Shown here one piece after another: positions 35,172-45,943 of a stretch of DNA of 64,000 nt. The DNA comes from Salinarimonas chemoclinalis (GTDB lineage Bacteria > Pseudomonadota > Alphaproteobacteria > Rhizobiales > Beijerinckiaceae): positions 35,066 through 99,065 of the forward strand of contig NZ_JBGMWH010000014.1 in assembly GCF_041514305.1 (NCBI RefSeq), given 5' to 3'. Below the pieces are notes generated by a model that worked only from the letters and a program-made list of their open reading frames with translations, made no database searches and was not told the DNA's origin. The first letter of the stretch is position 1; every line of letters starts with the position of its first letter. The translations under genes were made by a program, and so were the position numbers.

Positions 35172-36571
35172 TCACCCCACCGTCGGCCAGGCCCGCTGCG
35201 GCCCGCGCAGGCGCTCGAACGCCGCCGCGGCGCGCAGCACGGCCGTGTCCGCGAAGCGCGCGCCGGCGATCTGGAGGCCGATGGGCAGGCCGCTCGCCGT
35301 GTAGCCGCAGTTCACCGAGATCGCCGGCTGCTCGGACATGTTGAAGCCCACCGTGAAGCCGATGTGCTCGAAGGGGCGCCGCCAGTCGTTGGTCGGCGAG
35401 GCCCAGTCCGCCGGGTAGGTCGGCATCGGGGCCGTCGGCGAGATCACGAGGTCGTAGGGCGCGCTGGCGGAAAGCGTCGCCTTGCGCATGGCGTCGATCT
35501 GCGAGAAGCCGCGATAGACCGCCTCGCCCGACAGCTCCGCGCCGCTCTGCGCCCAGGCGTGGATGTAGGGCAGGATCGCCGCGCGCTTCTCCTCCGGCAG
35601 GCCGGCGATGTCCGCCCACGCCCGAGCGCGCCAGAAGCGGTCGAGGCCGTCGAGCATCTCGCGGGTCAGGAACGGCCCCGCCTCCTCGACGATCGCTCCC
35701 GCCTCGGCGAGGGCGGACGCGGCCCGCTCCACCGCCGCGCGCACCTCCGGCTCCACCGCGGCGCCCACCCCGCAATCCAGCACCAGGCCGATCCGCAGGC
35801 CCGCCACGCCGTGGTCGAGGTCGAGCCAGGGCAGGTCCGCCGGCGGCAGGCACATGGCGTCGCGCACGTCCGGGCGCGCGAGGACGCTCATGTAGAGGGC
35901 GGTGTCGGCGACCGTGCGGGTCATCGGCCCGGCGACGCGGCCGAGGAAGGGCGGGTCGATCGGCACGCGCCCGAAGCTCGGCTTGAAGCCGACGACGCCG
36001 CACCAGCCCGCAGGCAGACGGATCGAGCCGCCGATGTCGGTGCCGATGTGGAGCGGCCCGTAGCCCGCCGCCGCCGCGGCGCCGGCACCGGCCGACGAGC
36101 CTCCGGGGTTCAGGTCCGTGTTCCAGGGGTTGCGCGCGAGCGCGTGGAAGCTCGACAGGCCCGACGACAGCATGCCGTAGTCCGGCATGGTGGTCCGCGC
36201 CAGGATCACGCCGCCCGCCTCCCGGGTGCGCGCCGCCGGCGGCGCGTCGACGGCGGAGGGCACGATGTCGCGTGCGGCGGTGCCGAGCGGCATGCCGAGC
36301 CCCTTGGTCGCGATGTTCTCCTTGATCGTGACGGGCACGCCGTCGATCGGCCCCGCCGGCTCGCCCCTGGCCCAGCGCGACTCGGACGCCTTCGCCGCCT
36401 CCCGCGCCGCCTGCGGGTCGAAGGCCCAGAGCGCGTGCAGGGTGGGCTCCGACGCCTCGATGCGCGCGATCACGGCGTCGGTCACCTCGACGGGGGACAG
36501 GCGCTTTCCCTCGTAGGCGGCGACGAGGTCGCAGGCCGAGAGGTCGGCGAGGTCGGTGGCGGCGGCGGCGG

Positions 36572-36575
<4 letters not shown>
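35172..36575 (-). CDS. amidase of the amidase-signature family
   Basis: 467-residue Ser-Ser-Lys hydrolase. The catalytic lysine is in GVPVTIKENIATKG, the cis-serine in NPGGSSAGAGAA and the nucleophile serine in GTDIGGSIRLPAGWCG; all three are intact. Members cleave amides such as acyl amino amides or the Gln of misacylated tRNA. Here ATG 36575, preceded by AAGGACGAG, overlaps the stop of the importer ATPase gene, so it is the last gene of the peptide transporter operon and probably acts on an imported amide or peptide. Confidence 0.88.
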
Positions 36576-37458
<883 letters not shown>

Positions 37459-37462
<4 letters not shown>

Positions 37463-38508
37463 CGCGCGGCCTCCGGGGCCGCATGCCCGACGTCCGGCGC
37501 CGCCGCCGGCGGGTGCGGATGCAGGCACGCGGCGGCGTGGTCCGCGCGGTCGGGCCCGCCGAGCGGAACGAGCGGCGGCGGCGCCGCGCGGCAATCGTCC
37601 TGCGCGCGCGGGCAACGCGGGGCGAAAGCGCAGCCCGGCGGGCGATGGCGCGGATCGGGCACCTGGCCCGGGATCGCGGCGAGGCGGCGTTTGCGCCCGC
37701 TCGCGTCGCGCGCGCTGGTCAGGAGCGCCGAGCGCGGCGAGGCGGCGAAGAGCCCGCGGGTGTAGGGATGCGCCATGTGGGCGAACACGTCGTCCGTGCG
37801 CCCGCTCTCCACGACGCGCCCGGCATACATCACCATCATCCGCTCGCAGGTCTCCTCCACGACGCCGAGATCGTGGGTGATCAGGACGAGGGCCATGCCC
37901 ATCTCGGCGACGAGATCCTCCAGCAGGTCGAGGATCTGCGCCTGGATCGTCACGTCGAGCGCCGTGGTCGGCTCGTCGGCGATGAGCACGTCGGGCCCAC
38001 AGGCGAGCGCGATGGCGATGACCACGCGCTGGCGCTGCCCGCCCGAGAGCTGGTGCGGATAGAGGTCCAGCGAGAAGCGCGGGCCGGGCAGCCCGACGCG
38101 GTCGAGCAGCGCCCGGGCGCGCTCGGCGGCCTGCGCCTTCGAGAGGCGCAGGTGCAGGATCACGCTCTCGGCGATCTGCGCGCCGATGGTCTTCACCGGG
38201 TTGAGCGCCGTCATCGGCTCCTGGAAGACCATGGCGATCCGCCGCCCGCGGATCGCCTGCATCTCGCGCTCGGCGGCCGCCAGCAGGTCGCGCCCGTCGA
38301 GGCGGATCGCGCCCGACGCCCGTGCCGCGCCGGGCAGGAGCCCCATGATGGCGAGCGCCGTCATCGACTTGCCGCAGCCCGATTCGCCGACGATGCCGAG
38401 CTTCTCGCCCCGGTCGAGGGCGAGGTCGACGCCCTCCAGGATCGGTGCCGCGCCGGCGAGCGCGGGGATTTCGACGCGCAGGTTCTCGATCTCGAGGAGC
38501 CGGCTCAT
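37459..38508 (-). CDS. ABC importer ATPase, OppD/DppD type
   Basis: 349 residues. Walker A GESGCGKSM, VFQEPMTALNPVK, signature LSGGQRQR, Walker B VLIADEPTTALD, H-loop ITHDLGVV. The C-terminal oligopeptide-transporter domain has PGCAFAPRCPRAQDDCR and a following Cys (AACLHPH), the four-cysteine pattern that holds an iron-sulfur cluster in DppD/OppD relatives. Overlaps both neighbours by 4 bases. Confidence 0.88.
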
Positions 38509-39359
38509 CGCGCACGCCTCACCTTGGGGTCCAGCGCGTCGCGCAGGCCGTCCCCGAGCAGGTTGAGGCCGAGAACCGCGATCGTGATGGCGAGGCCGGG
38601 AAAGATGGCGAGCCAGGGTGCGGAATAGATGTAGGTCTGCGCGTCGAACAGCATCTTGCCCCAGGACGGCTGCGGCGGCTGCACGCCGAGGCCCACGTAG
38701 GAGAGCCCCGCCTCGGCGACGATGGCGAGCGCGAATTGGATCGTCGCCTGCACCACGAGCACCGCCGTGCAGTTCGGCAGCACGTGCTCGATGGTGATGG
38801 CGAGATCGCTCTTGCCGGCGCAGCGCGCGGCGAGCACGAAGTCGCGCTTCCACAGCCCGAGCGCGGCGCCGCGGGTGAGGCGCGCGAAGACGGGGATGTT
38901 GAAGATGCCGATCGCCACGATCGCGTTCACCGCGCCCGGCCCGGCGAGCGCGGTGATGATGACGGCGGTCAGGAGGGCCGGGAAGGCGAAGGCGAGATCC
39001 GTCGAGCGCATGACGACGTCGTCGACGAGCCCGCCCCGCGCGGCGGCGAGCGCGCCGAGCGGCACCCCGATGCCGGCGCCGACCAGCACCGCGACCACCG
39101 CCACGACGATGGAGACCTGCGCGCCCGCCATGATCTGCGAGAGCACGTCGCGCCCGAAGAAGTCGGTGCCCAGCGGATGGGCGAGCGAGGGGGGCTTCAG
39201 CTTGTTCAGGATGTTCAGCGCCGTCGGCTCCCAGGGCGTCCAGACGAGCGAGAGGAGCGCCATGCCGACGAAGATCGCGGTGACGACGAGGCCCACGACG
39301 AGGCTCGGGCTCGCCGCCGGGACGAGCCGCGCGCGGGGTTTCCGAATCGCGCCGCTCAT
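38505..39359 (-). CDS. ABC importer permease, DppC/OppC type
   Basis: 284-residue inner-membrane protein. The N-terminal segment ends with AHPLGTDFFGRDVLSQIMAG, typical of DppC, followed by about five further membrane spans. The EAA loop that contacts the ATPase is visible near VLAARCAGKSDLAITIEHVLPN. Works as heterodimer with the DppB-type permease gene upstream. Confidence 0.88.
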   Translation of the reverse strand: MSGAIRKPRARLVPAASPSLVVGLVVTAIFVGMALLSLVWTPWEPTALNILNKLKPPSLAHPLGTDFFGRDVLSQIMAGAQVSIVVAVVAVLVGAGIGVPLGALAAARGGLVDDVVMRSTDLAFAFPALLTAVIITALAGPGAVNAIVAIGIFNIPVFARLTRGAALGLWKRDFVLAARCAGKSDLAITIEHVLPNCTAVLVVQATIQFALAIVAEAGLSYVGLGVQPPQPSWGKMLFDAQTYIYSAPWLAIFPGLAITIAVLGLNLLGDGLRDALDPKVRRAR

Positions 39360-40309
39360 CGCGCGCCTCCCCGCGAGAGCCGCGGATCGAGGGCGGCGTA
39401 GGCGAGATCGACCACGAAGTTCACGACGATGACCGAGACGGCGAGCAGGGTGACGAGGCTCTGCACCGTGACGAGGTCGCGCTGGGCGATGGCCTGGAAC
39501 ACGAGGCGCCCGAGGCCCGGCAGCGTGAAGACGTTCTCGATGATGATCGTCCCCGCGAGCAGGAAGGAGAATTGCAGGCCCATGATGGTGACGACGGGAA
39601 TGAGCGCGTTGGGCACCGCGTGGCGCCAAAGCGCCGCCTCGCCCGAGAGGCCCTTGGCCCGCGCCGTGCGGATGAAGTCCTCGCCCAGCGTCTCGATGAC
39701 GGCGGAGCGCGTCACCCGCGCGAGGATCGCCGCCTGCGGCAGCGCCAGCGCGAAGGCGGGCAGGATCAGCGCCTCGAGCCCGGCGACGAGCCCCGCCTCC
39801 CAGCCGGGGAAGCCCGAGGCCGGCAGCCAGCCGAGCGTCAGCGAGAACAGGATGACGAGCATGAGCCCCAGCCAGAAGTTCGGCACCGCGACGCCCACCT
39901 GTGCCACGCCCATCGTCGCGATATCCCCGGTGCGCCCGCGCCGCGAGGCGGCGTAGACGCCGACGGGAATCGCGATCAGCGTGGAGAGGACGAGGGCGAG
40001 CACCGCGAGCGGCAGGCTCACCGCGACGCGCTGGGCCACCAGATCGGCGACGGGGACGGAGTACGTGTAGCTCGTGCCGAGATCGCCGACGAGGAAGCCG
40101 CCGATCCACTCCAGGTAGCGCCACGCGACCGGCTGATCGAGCCCCATCTCGGCCCTCAGCGCGGCGAGCGTGTCGGGCCGCGCGCCGGTGCCGAGGATGA
40201 TCGCGGCCGGATCGCCGGGCAGCACGGCCATGGCGACGAACACGACGAGGCTCGCCGCGAAGGCGGTGAGCACGAGCGCGATCGTGCGGCCGAGGAGATA
40301 GCGGGGCAC
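39356..40309 (-). CDS. ABC importer permease, DppB/OppB type
   Basis: 317-residue inner-membrane protein with six spans. The N-terminus VPRYLLGRTIALVLTAF and the MAVLPGDPAAI segment are typical of DppB; the ATPase-contact loop is IRTARAKGLSGEAALWRHAVPN. I chose GTG 40309 because homology begins there; the in-frame region upstream (to 40438) reads through a hairpin-bearing intergenic repeat. Confidence 0.85.
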   Translation of the reverse strand: MPRYLLGRTIALVLTAFAASLVVFVAMAVLPGDPAAIILGTGARPDTLAALRAEMGLDQPVAWRYLEWIGGFLVGDLGTSYTYSVPVADLVAQRVAVSLPLAVLALVLSTLIAIPVGVYAASRRGRTGDIATMGVAQVGVAVPNFWLGLMLVILFSLTLGWLPASGFPGWEAGLVAGLEALILPAFALALPQAAILARVTRSAVIETLGEDFIRTARAKGLSGEAALWRHAVPNALIPVVTIMGLQFSFLLAGTIIIENVFTLPGLGRLVFQAIAQRDLVTVQSLVTLLAVSVIVVNFVVDLAYAALDPRLSRGGAR

Positions 40310-40337
40310 GGGGTGTCGATCCTCTCCAAGGATGTCA

Positions 40338-40516
40338 TCCCGGACGCCGAAGGCGATCCGGGACCCCAACAGAACCGCAGGTGCCCGATGGAGCGGCGTG
40401 CCGACGTCGCGGCCACCGAGCGCCTGCATCGGCCTCACGTGGACGGACGCGCTCCCGCGCGCCCTGAGCCGAGCGGCACGTGTTCCGGGTCACGGCCTTG
40501 CTTCGCAATCCGCGAT
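40338..40516. repeat. intergenic repeat element with terminal hairpin, copy 2
   Basis: The gap between the binding-protein and permease genes begins with a hairpin (40338-40363: 7+4 bp stem, one bulged base) and ends with a 25-base segment (40492-40516) found again at 618-642. The pattern is like the short palindromic extragenic elements of Hyphomicrobiales. As it lies inside an operon, the hairpin may also lower permease expression relative to the binding protein. The link between the two ends is inference. Confidence 0.45.
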
Positions 40517-40551
40517 CACGTGCGGCGCCCTCCGAGGACTGCCGATCGGCA

Positions 40552-42039
40552 TCACTGCGTCCAGCGCGCCTCGGTGACGTCGTTCGCCGGGATCGGCTGG
40601 TTGGTCCACAGGCCTTCCAGGCCCGCGCGCCAGACGCCGATCTTCGGCAGCACGTAGAGGAATACCGCCGGCTGGTCCTCCGAGAGGATGCGCTGGAGCT
40701 CGCCGGCGATCGCGGCCTGCTCGTCCGGATCTGTGGCGGCGAGGTAGCGCTGGTAGGTCTCCTTGTACTCCGCGCTGTCGTAGTTGAAGTAGTAGTCGTC
40801 GCGGGCGAAGATATCGAGATCGCGCGGCTCGGTGTGCGCGATGATCGTCGCATCGAAATCGTAGCCGCGGAAGACCTGCTCCAGCCACTGCGCCCACTCG
40901 ATCGGCACGAGATCGACGTTCAGGCCGACCTGCTGGAGGTAGGCCGCGGCCACCTCGCCGCCACGCCGCGCGTAGGCCGGCGGCGGCAGGTGGATCGTGA
41001 TCGAGGCGCCAGCCGCGCCGGCCTCCTCGAGCAGCGCGCGGGCGCGCTCGGGATCGAAGGGATAGGCGTCGGCGAGGTCGACATAGCCCGGGCTCGCCGG
41101 CGTCGAGAACGAGCCGATCGGCGTGCCGAGCCCGTTCTGCACGGCGTCCACCATGGCGTTCTTGTCGATGGCGTGGGCGAGCGCCCGGCGCACGCGCACA
41201 TCGTCGAAGGGCGCGCGGGAGTTGTTGAGGGAGAGGATCACCTCGCCCTGCGTGGCGCCGATCGCCACCGTGAAGCGGTCGTCGTTCTCGAACTGGGCCA
41301 GCGCCTCCGGCGCGGGGAAGTTCGGAAAGGCGTCGAGATCGCCGGCGAGCATCGCCGCCGTGGCGGCGGAGGGGTCGGAGATGAAGCGGACGACGAGGGT
41401 CTCGATCGCGGGCGCGTCGCCCCAGTAGCCGTCGTAGCGCGTCATCTCCACCCGGTCGCCCTGCACCCAGCGCGCGAAGCGGTAGGGACCGGTGCCGATC
41501 GGGGTCGTCTTGTTGGTCTCGGCCGTGCCCGGCGCCACCATCACGGCGTCGCCCCAGGCCATGTTGAACAGGAAGCGCGAGGACGGCTGGCTCAGGGTCA
41601 CCACCGCCGTGTTGGGATCGGGGCACTCGGTCGAGGCGATCGGCTCGAACAGCCCCTTCTGCGCGTTCGTCGACTCGGGCGCCACCGCCCGCTCGTAGGA
41701 GAACTGCACGATCGCGCAGTCGAACGGCGTGCCGTCGTGGAAGGTGACGCCCTCGCGCAGATCGAACGTGTAGACGAGCCCGTCCTCGGAGATGTCCCAG
41801 CTCTCCGCCAGCGCCGGTACCACCGAGCCGTCGCCGGCGATCCGGACGAGGCCCTCGAAAATGTTGGCGTAGGTCACCTCGCGGATCGCCGCGGCGGCGC
41901 CGGCGGTCGGGTCGAGCATCGGCGGCTCGAGCTGCATGCCGAGCCGCAGCGTATCGCGATCCTGCGCCGGCGCGCCGCCGGCGCCGAGCGCCAGCAGGCT
42001 CGCGGCGAGGGCGAGGGTGTTGAGACGCGAGGAACGCAT
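40552..42039 (-). CDS. peptide-family ABC transporter substrate-binding protein
   Basis: 495-residue exported SBP_bac_5 protein that delivers ligand to the Dpp/Opp-type permeases downstream. Signal peptide MRSSRLNTLALAASLLALG ends near APAQD. Family landmarks are LAESWDISEDGLVYTFDLR, GVTFHDGTPF, GTGPYRFARW and VRRALAHAIDKNAMV. A strong AAGGAGAT precedes ATG 42039. It heads the operon that ends with the amidase. The ligand may be a peptide, opine or amide; sequence alone does not decide. Confidence 0.9.
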   Translation of the reverse strand: MRSSRLNTLALAASLLALGAGGAPAQDRDTLRLGMQLEPPMLDPTAGAAAAIREVTYANIFEGLVRIAGDGSVVPALAESWDISEDGLVYTFDLREGVTFHDGTPFDCAIVQFSYERAVAPESTNAQKGLFEPIASTECPDPNTAVVTLSQPSSRFLFNMAWGDAVMVAPGTAETNKTTPIGTGPYRFARWVQGDRVEMTRYDGYWGDAPAIETLVVRFISDPSAATAAMLAGDLDAFPNFPAPEALAQFENDDRFTVAIGATQGEVILSLNNSRAPFDDVRVRRALAHAIDKNAMVDAVQNGLGTPIGSFSTPASPGYVDLADAYPFDPERARALLEEAGAAGASITIHLPPPAYARRGGEVAAAYLQQVGLNVDLVPIEWAQWLEQVFRGYDFDATIIAHTEPRDLDIFARDDYYFNYDSAEYKETYQRYLAATDPDEQAAIAGELQRILSEDQPAVFLYVLPKIGVWRAGLEGLWTNQPIPANDVTEARWTQ

Positions 42040-42227
42040 CGGCCGATCTCCTTCCCGAGTTCGTTTGCCCGTTTTCGTCGGCCGGCAAGGGGCCGGCTGT
42101 GGCGGCGATCCGCCGAGGCTGCATCGACAATGCCCGAACCGCGGCCGTTCAAGCTAGCCGTCCGGCTCGTGCAGCCGCGCCCGATCATCCTGCGCGTCGC
42201 GCCACGGACGTCAATCGGGCGCTCCCC

Positions 42228-42839
42228 TCACGGATACAGCCGCTCCCGTGTCCAGCCCCCTCCCTCCACCGGCGTGAACACCACCCGATCGTGGAGGCGG
42301 AACGGGCGGTCGGCCCAGAACTCGATGCGCATGGGCAGGATGCGGAAGCCCGTCCAGTGCGGCGGGCGGGGGATCTCGCCCACCGCGTACCGCGCCGCGT
42401 TGGTCGCCACCGCCTTCTCCAGCGCGAATCGGCTCTCGAGCGGGCGCGACTGGCGGCTCGCCCAGGCGCCGATACGGCTCTGGCGCGGTCGCGAGGCGAA
42501 GTAGGCGTCCGCCTCCGCATCGGTCACCCGCTCGACGGCGCCGCGCACGCGCACCTGCCGGCGCAGGCTCTTCCAGTGCAGGCACAGCGCCGCCTGCGGG
42601 TTGGCGGCGAGCTCCTGCCCCTTCTGCGACTCGGTGTTCGTGTAGAACACGAAGCCGCGCGCGTCCCACCCCTTGAGGAGCACCATGCGCACGTTGGGCA
42701 GGCCGCTCGCGTCCGCGGTGGCGAGCGCGATGGCGTTGGGGTCCTCCGGCTCGGAGGCCGTCGCCTCGGAGAACCAGGTCTCGAACAGGGCGTAGGGCTC
42801 TTCCGTCTGCGTGAAGTCACCAGCCGTTAACTCGTCCAC
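42228..42839 (-). CDS. pdxH: pyridoxamine 5'-phosphate oxidase
   Basis: 203-residue FMN enzyme that makes pyridoxal 5'-phosphate, the last step of vitamin B6 synthesis and salvage. Family motifs: NAIALATADASGLPNVRMVLLKG, FVFYTNTESQKGQEL, HWKSLRRQVRVRG, SRIGAWASRQSRPL and the C-terminal HDRVVFTP-x-GGGWTRERLYP-type end. The start is GTG 42839. It is divergent to the lipoprotein gene. Confidence 0.93.
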   Translation of the reverse strand: MDELTAGDFTQTEEPYALFETWFSEATASEPEDPNAIALATADASGLPNVRMVLLKGWDARGFVFYTNTESQKGQELAANPQAALCLHWKSLRRQVRVRGAVERVTDAEADAYFASRPRQSRIGAWASRQSRPLESRFALEKAVATNAARYAVGEIPRPPHWTGFRILPMRIEFWADRPFRLHDRVVFTPVEGGGWTRERLYP

Positions 42840-42957
42840 GGTTCACTCTCCAAGCCAGGAGCATCGTTCCGGCGGGCCGTCGCGGCCGCCTGGGGAACGA
42901 TGCGGGACACGGGCATCCGGCGCGGCGCGCCGGCCGGCCGCGCGAGAAGGACCCGAC

Positions 42958-43560
42958 ATGCCCCTCCCGCACGGGGTCTCGTGCCGACATGATAGGGCGA
43001 AAGCGCGCCGTGGCACAGGCGCCGCGCGCGTCCTCGCGGTCGCGGGGACGTTGTGGCTCGGCGCCTGTGCCGGCCAGGGGCCGCTCGCGACGCTCGCGCC
43101 CGGCCTGCTGCCCGGCGAGCCGCTGACGACCGGCTCGCTCGCCGCGCCTCCGTCGGGGCGCGACCTCGCGCTCGGGCTCCGCGGCGGCGCCTTCGCCCGG
43201 GCGAGCCTCGCGCTCGCGGACGCGCTCGACCCGATGGGTGGCGGCGAGGTCGTCTCCTGGAACGATCCCGAGAGCGGCGCGCGCGGCACGATCGCCGCGG
43301 CGGGGCCGCCGGGCGTCGAGGGTGCGCTCGTCTGCCGGCGCTTCGACGCGCGCACGCTGGCTCCGGGTGGCGTCGCACCGACTCCGCGAGCCGTCCGCCA
43401 CGAGGGTCGCGCCTGCCGCGTCGCCGCGCGGAGCTGGCGCATCGAGGAAGCCGTCCGGGCCGACGACGCCGACGACGTCGACGGTGCGCACGCGGACGCG
43501 GCGCCGGCGGGCCCGCCGATCGATCTGCAGATCGATCTCCCGCAGCGTCCGTCCGGGTGA
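42958..43560 (+). CDS. lipoprotein of the 17-kDa surface antigen (RT0821/Lpp0805) type
   Basis: 200 residues from ATG 42958, preceded by GAGAAGG. A basic N-terminus is followed by a hydrophobic stretch ending in the lipobox LGAC, so the protein is lipidated. The C-terminal half has VVSWNDPESGARGTI, CRRFDART and GRACRVAARSWRIEE, which match the surface-antigen fold with its conserved cysteine pair. Function is structural or unknown. It is upstream of the DnaJ gene, as in many Hyphomicrobiales. Confidence 0.72.
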   Translation: MPLPHGVSCRHDRAKARRGTGAARVLAVAGTLWLGACAGQGPLATLAPGLLPGEPLTTGSLAAPPSGRDLALGLRGGAFARASLALADALDPMGGGEVVSWNDPESGARGTIAAAGPPGVEGALVCRRFDARTLAPGGVAPTPRAVRHEGRACRVAARSWRIEEAVRADDADDVDGAHADAAPAGPPIDLQIDLPQRPSG

Positions 43561-43695
43561 GTGCGCAGGCGTGCGCGGCGACAGTTGCGTGCGCGCAACA
43601 CCTCTCCCATATCGTCCCGCAGGGCGGGGCCGCGCGGGCCGCGCCCGCGAGACAGTCTCGACCCGAGCCGCACGAACCACCACCAGGCAAGAGCG

Positions 43696-44685
43696 ATGCG
43701 CGATCCCTACGACGTCCTCGGCGTGTCACGCCAGGCGAGCGAGGCCGATGTCAAGAAGGCCTTCCGCAAGCTCGCCAAGCAGCATCACCCCGACCAGAGC
43801 AAGGACCCCAAGGCGGGGGCCAAGTTCGCCGAGCTGAACGCCGCCTACGAGATCCTCGGCGACGCGGACAAGCGCAAGCAGTTCGACCGCGGCGAGATCG
43901 ACGCCGAGGGCAAGCCGCGCTTCCGCGGCTTCGAGGGCTTCGGCGGCGGCGCCCGCGGCCCCGGCGCGGGCGCGGGCGCTCACGGCTTCGAGGGGTTCGA
44001 GGGCTTCGCGCGGGCGCGCGGCGCCGGGGCGGGGGCGGGCGACGACCTGTTCTCGCAGATCTTCGGCGAGGCCTTCCGCCAGGCGGAGGCGCGGGGCGCG
44101 GGCGCCGGGCCGGGAGGCTTCGGCGGCTTCGCGGGCGGGCGGGGACCGGGGGCGGGCGCCGGAGCGGGCCGGCGCACGGCCGCCAAGGGCGAGGATCTCG
44201 AGGCCACGATGAGCGTCACGCTCGAGGAGATCGCGGCGGGTGCGACCAAGCGCGTGAAGCTCCCCACCGGTCGCGAGGTCGAGGTGATGGTGCCCAAGGG
44301 CGTCGCCGACGGCCAGGTGATTCGCCTGCGCGGGCTCGGCCGCGCGAGCCCGATGGGCGAGCCGGGAGACGTGATGCTCACCGTCGAGATCGCCCCGCAC
44401 GAGCGTTTCTCCATGGAGGGTGCCGACCTGCGCGTGCGCATCCCCGTCCCTCTGGAGGACGCCATCCTCGGCGCCGCGGTGCGCGTGCCGACGCTGACGG
44501 GTGCCGTCGAGATGAAGATCCCCGCGATGTCGTCGGGCGGCCGCACCTTCCGCCTGCGCGGCAAGGGCCTGCCGACGAAGACCGGCACCGGCGACCTGCT
44601 GGCCGTGCTGGAGATCCGCCTGCCGGAGGAGCCCGACGAGGCGCTGATGGAGTACGCCCGCAGGAAGCGGGGGGTGAAGGCGTGA
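43696..44685 (+). CDS. DnaJ-family co-chaperone (CbpA-like, no zinc finger)
   Basis: 329 residues. The J domain (1-70: DPYDVLGVSRQASEADVKKAF, HHPDQSKD with the HPD triad) is followed by a Gly/Phe/Ala-rich linker (about 75-165), then two beta-barrel substrate-binding domains (GEDLEATMSVTLEEIAAG; GDVMLTVEIAPHERFS; GRTFRLRGKGLP). The cysteine zinc fingers of true DnaJ are absent, so it is a CbpA/DjlA-class helper of DnaK. A palindrome CGAGAC-A-GTCTCG lies at 43648-43660 upstream. Confidence 0.88.
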   Translation: MRDPYDVLGVSRQASEADVKKAFRKLAKQHHPDQSKDPKAGAKFAELNAAYEILGDADKRKQFDRGEIDAEGKPRFRGFEGFGGGARGPGAGAGAHGFEGFEGFARARGAGAGAGDDLFSQIFGEAFRQAEARGAGAGPGGFGGFAGGRGPGAGAGAGRRTAAKGEDLEATMSVTLEEIAAGATKRVKLPTGREVEVMVPKGVADGQVIRLRGLGRASPMGEPGDVMLTVEIAPHERFSMEGADLRVRIPVPLEDAILGAAVRVPTLTGAVEMKIPAMSSGGRTFRLRGKGLPTKTGTGDLLAVLEIRLPEEPDEALMEYARRKRGVKA

Positions 44686-44717
44686 GCCCGGTGAGCGCGT
44701 AGAGACGTGCGTCGGCG

Positions 44718-45587
44718 TCAGCCGATCTTCCGTGCCCCGCGCTGCGCCGCGCGCTTCGCCTCGCCGGCCGCGTCGTCGACGTCCGGCGCGTCGATGTGCC
44801 GGTAGACCGCCTGGACGACGCCGAAGGCGCCGAAGGCGAACAGGCCGGCGGCGACGAGGCCCAGGAGCACCCAGCCGTAGGGCTGCTCCTGGAGCGTTCG
44901 CAGCGCCCCGCCGAGGCCCCGCGCCTCGCTCGACTGCGCCTGCCAGCCGGCCAGGACGAGAAAGCCGCCGATGATCAGGAACACCACGCCGCGCGCCGCG
45001 AAGCCCGCGCGCCCCAGCGGCACGACCCAGCCGCGCTGCTCGGGCGCGTAGCGCAGGTGCTTCGTCACGTCGCCCTTCCAGGCCCGACCGAGGAAGCCGA
45101 TCCCCACGCCGGCGACGACGAGCCCGACGAGGCCGAGCAGCCAGCGGCCGAAGGGCTGCGCCAGGAGCCAGGCGGACCAGCCCTGCGCGCCTTCGTCGCC
45201 CGAGCCGCCGCCCGAGCCGCCGCCCGTCGCCCAGCCGAAGGCGAGGCCGGCGGCGTAGACCGCGAGCGAGAGGTAGGCGAACCCGCTGATCACGTGCGCA
45301 CCGCGGATCGCGAGCCCCTTTCCGGACGAGCCGCGGTGATCCGCGTCGCTCACCGCCGCGACCTCCCGCCAGACGGCGAAGGCGAGGAGGCCGAGCGCGA
45401 TCACGGCGAGCAGCACCTTGCCATAGGGCTCGTCGAGAAGGCTCGCGAGCGCGTCGCGGCTGCCGCCGGTGTCGCCGCCGGCGCCGACGGCCGCCATCAG
45501 GGCGAGCCCGCCGACGAGCATGTAGACGATTCCGCGGGCGGCGTAGCCGACCCGGGCCGTGGTCTCGAGCGTGTTCGTGTTCGCCAT
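44718..45587 (-). CDS. DUF1206 membrane protein
   Basis: 289-residue inner-membrane protein made of three copies of a two-helix DUF1206 unit, beginning VGYAARGIVYMLVGG, AIRGAHVISGFAYLSLA and AGFAARGVVFLIIGG. Six membrane segments result, each pair separated by a short amphipathic loop (for example EPYGKVLLAVIALGLLAF and QPYGWVLLGLVAAGLFAF). Function unknown. AGGGGAGG precedes ATG 45587. Convergent with the DnaJ gene. Confidence 0.83.
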   Translation of the reverse strand: MANTNTLETTARVGYAARGIVYMLVGGLALMAAVGAGGDTGGSRDALASLLDEPYGKVLLAVIALGLLAFAVWREVAAVSDADHRGSSGKGLAIRGAHVISGFAYLSLAVYAAGLAFGWATGGGSGGGSGDEGAQGWSAWLLAQPFGRWLLGLVGLVVAGVGIGFLGRAWKGDVTKHLRYAPEQRGWVVPLGRAGFAARGVVFLIIGGFLVLAGWQAQSSEARGLGGALRTLQEQPYGWVLLGLVAAGLFAFGAFGVVQAVYRHIDAPDVDDAAGEAKRAAQRGARKIG

Positions 45588-45801
45588 CGCGGCCTCCCCT
45601 GCGTCGCTTCGCCGAGAAGGAAGTCCGCGGCCGCGCGGCGGTTCCGGGCGCGGTGGGTCCCCGGCGGCGGACGCGACGACATCTTCCGGCCACGGCGGCG
45701 CCGCAACCGTCGACGACCTCGTGCGCGCGGGGCCTCGAACCCGATCGCGGCGCGTACCGACGAACCGGCAGGCGCACCCGTCGCCTGTGGGAGAGACGTC
45801 C

Positions 45802-45933
45802 ATGAAGAATGGCGCGAACGATCGTCTGGAACTCTTCATCGGCGCCTGCGCCACGACCATCGGCGCCGCGTCCTACGCGATCCTCTTCACGCCGCCATGG
45901 CTGGAGCGGCTGGTGAGCGCGGTCGTCGGCTGA
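45802..45933 (+). CDS. 43-residue single-span membrane peptide
   Basis: MKNGANDRLELFIGACATT begins a peptide with one hydrophobic helix (about 12-35) and the end PWLERLVSAVVG. A GGGAGAG ribosome-binding site precedes ATG 45802. No family recognised. It is divergent from DUF1206 and convergent with yciB, whose stop is 10 bases away. Real expression is plausible but unproved. Confidence 0.45.
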   Translation: MKNGANDRLELFIGACATTIGAASYAILFTPPWLERLVSAVVG

Positions 45934-45943
45934 GGTTTCGGCT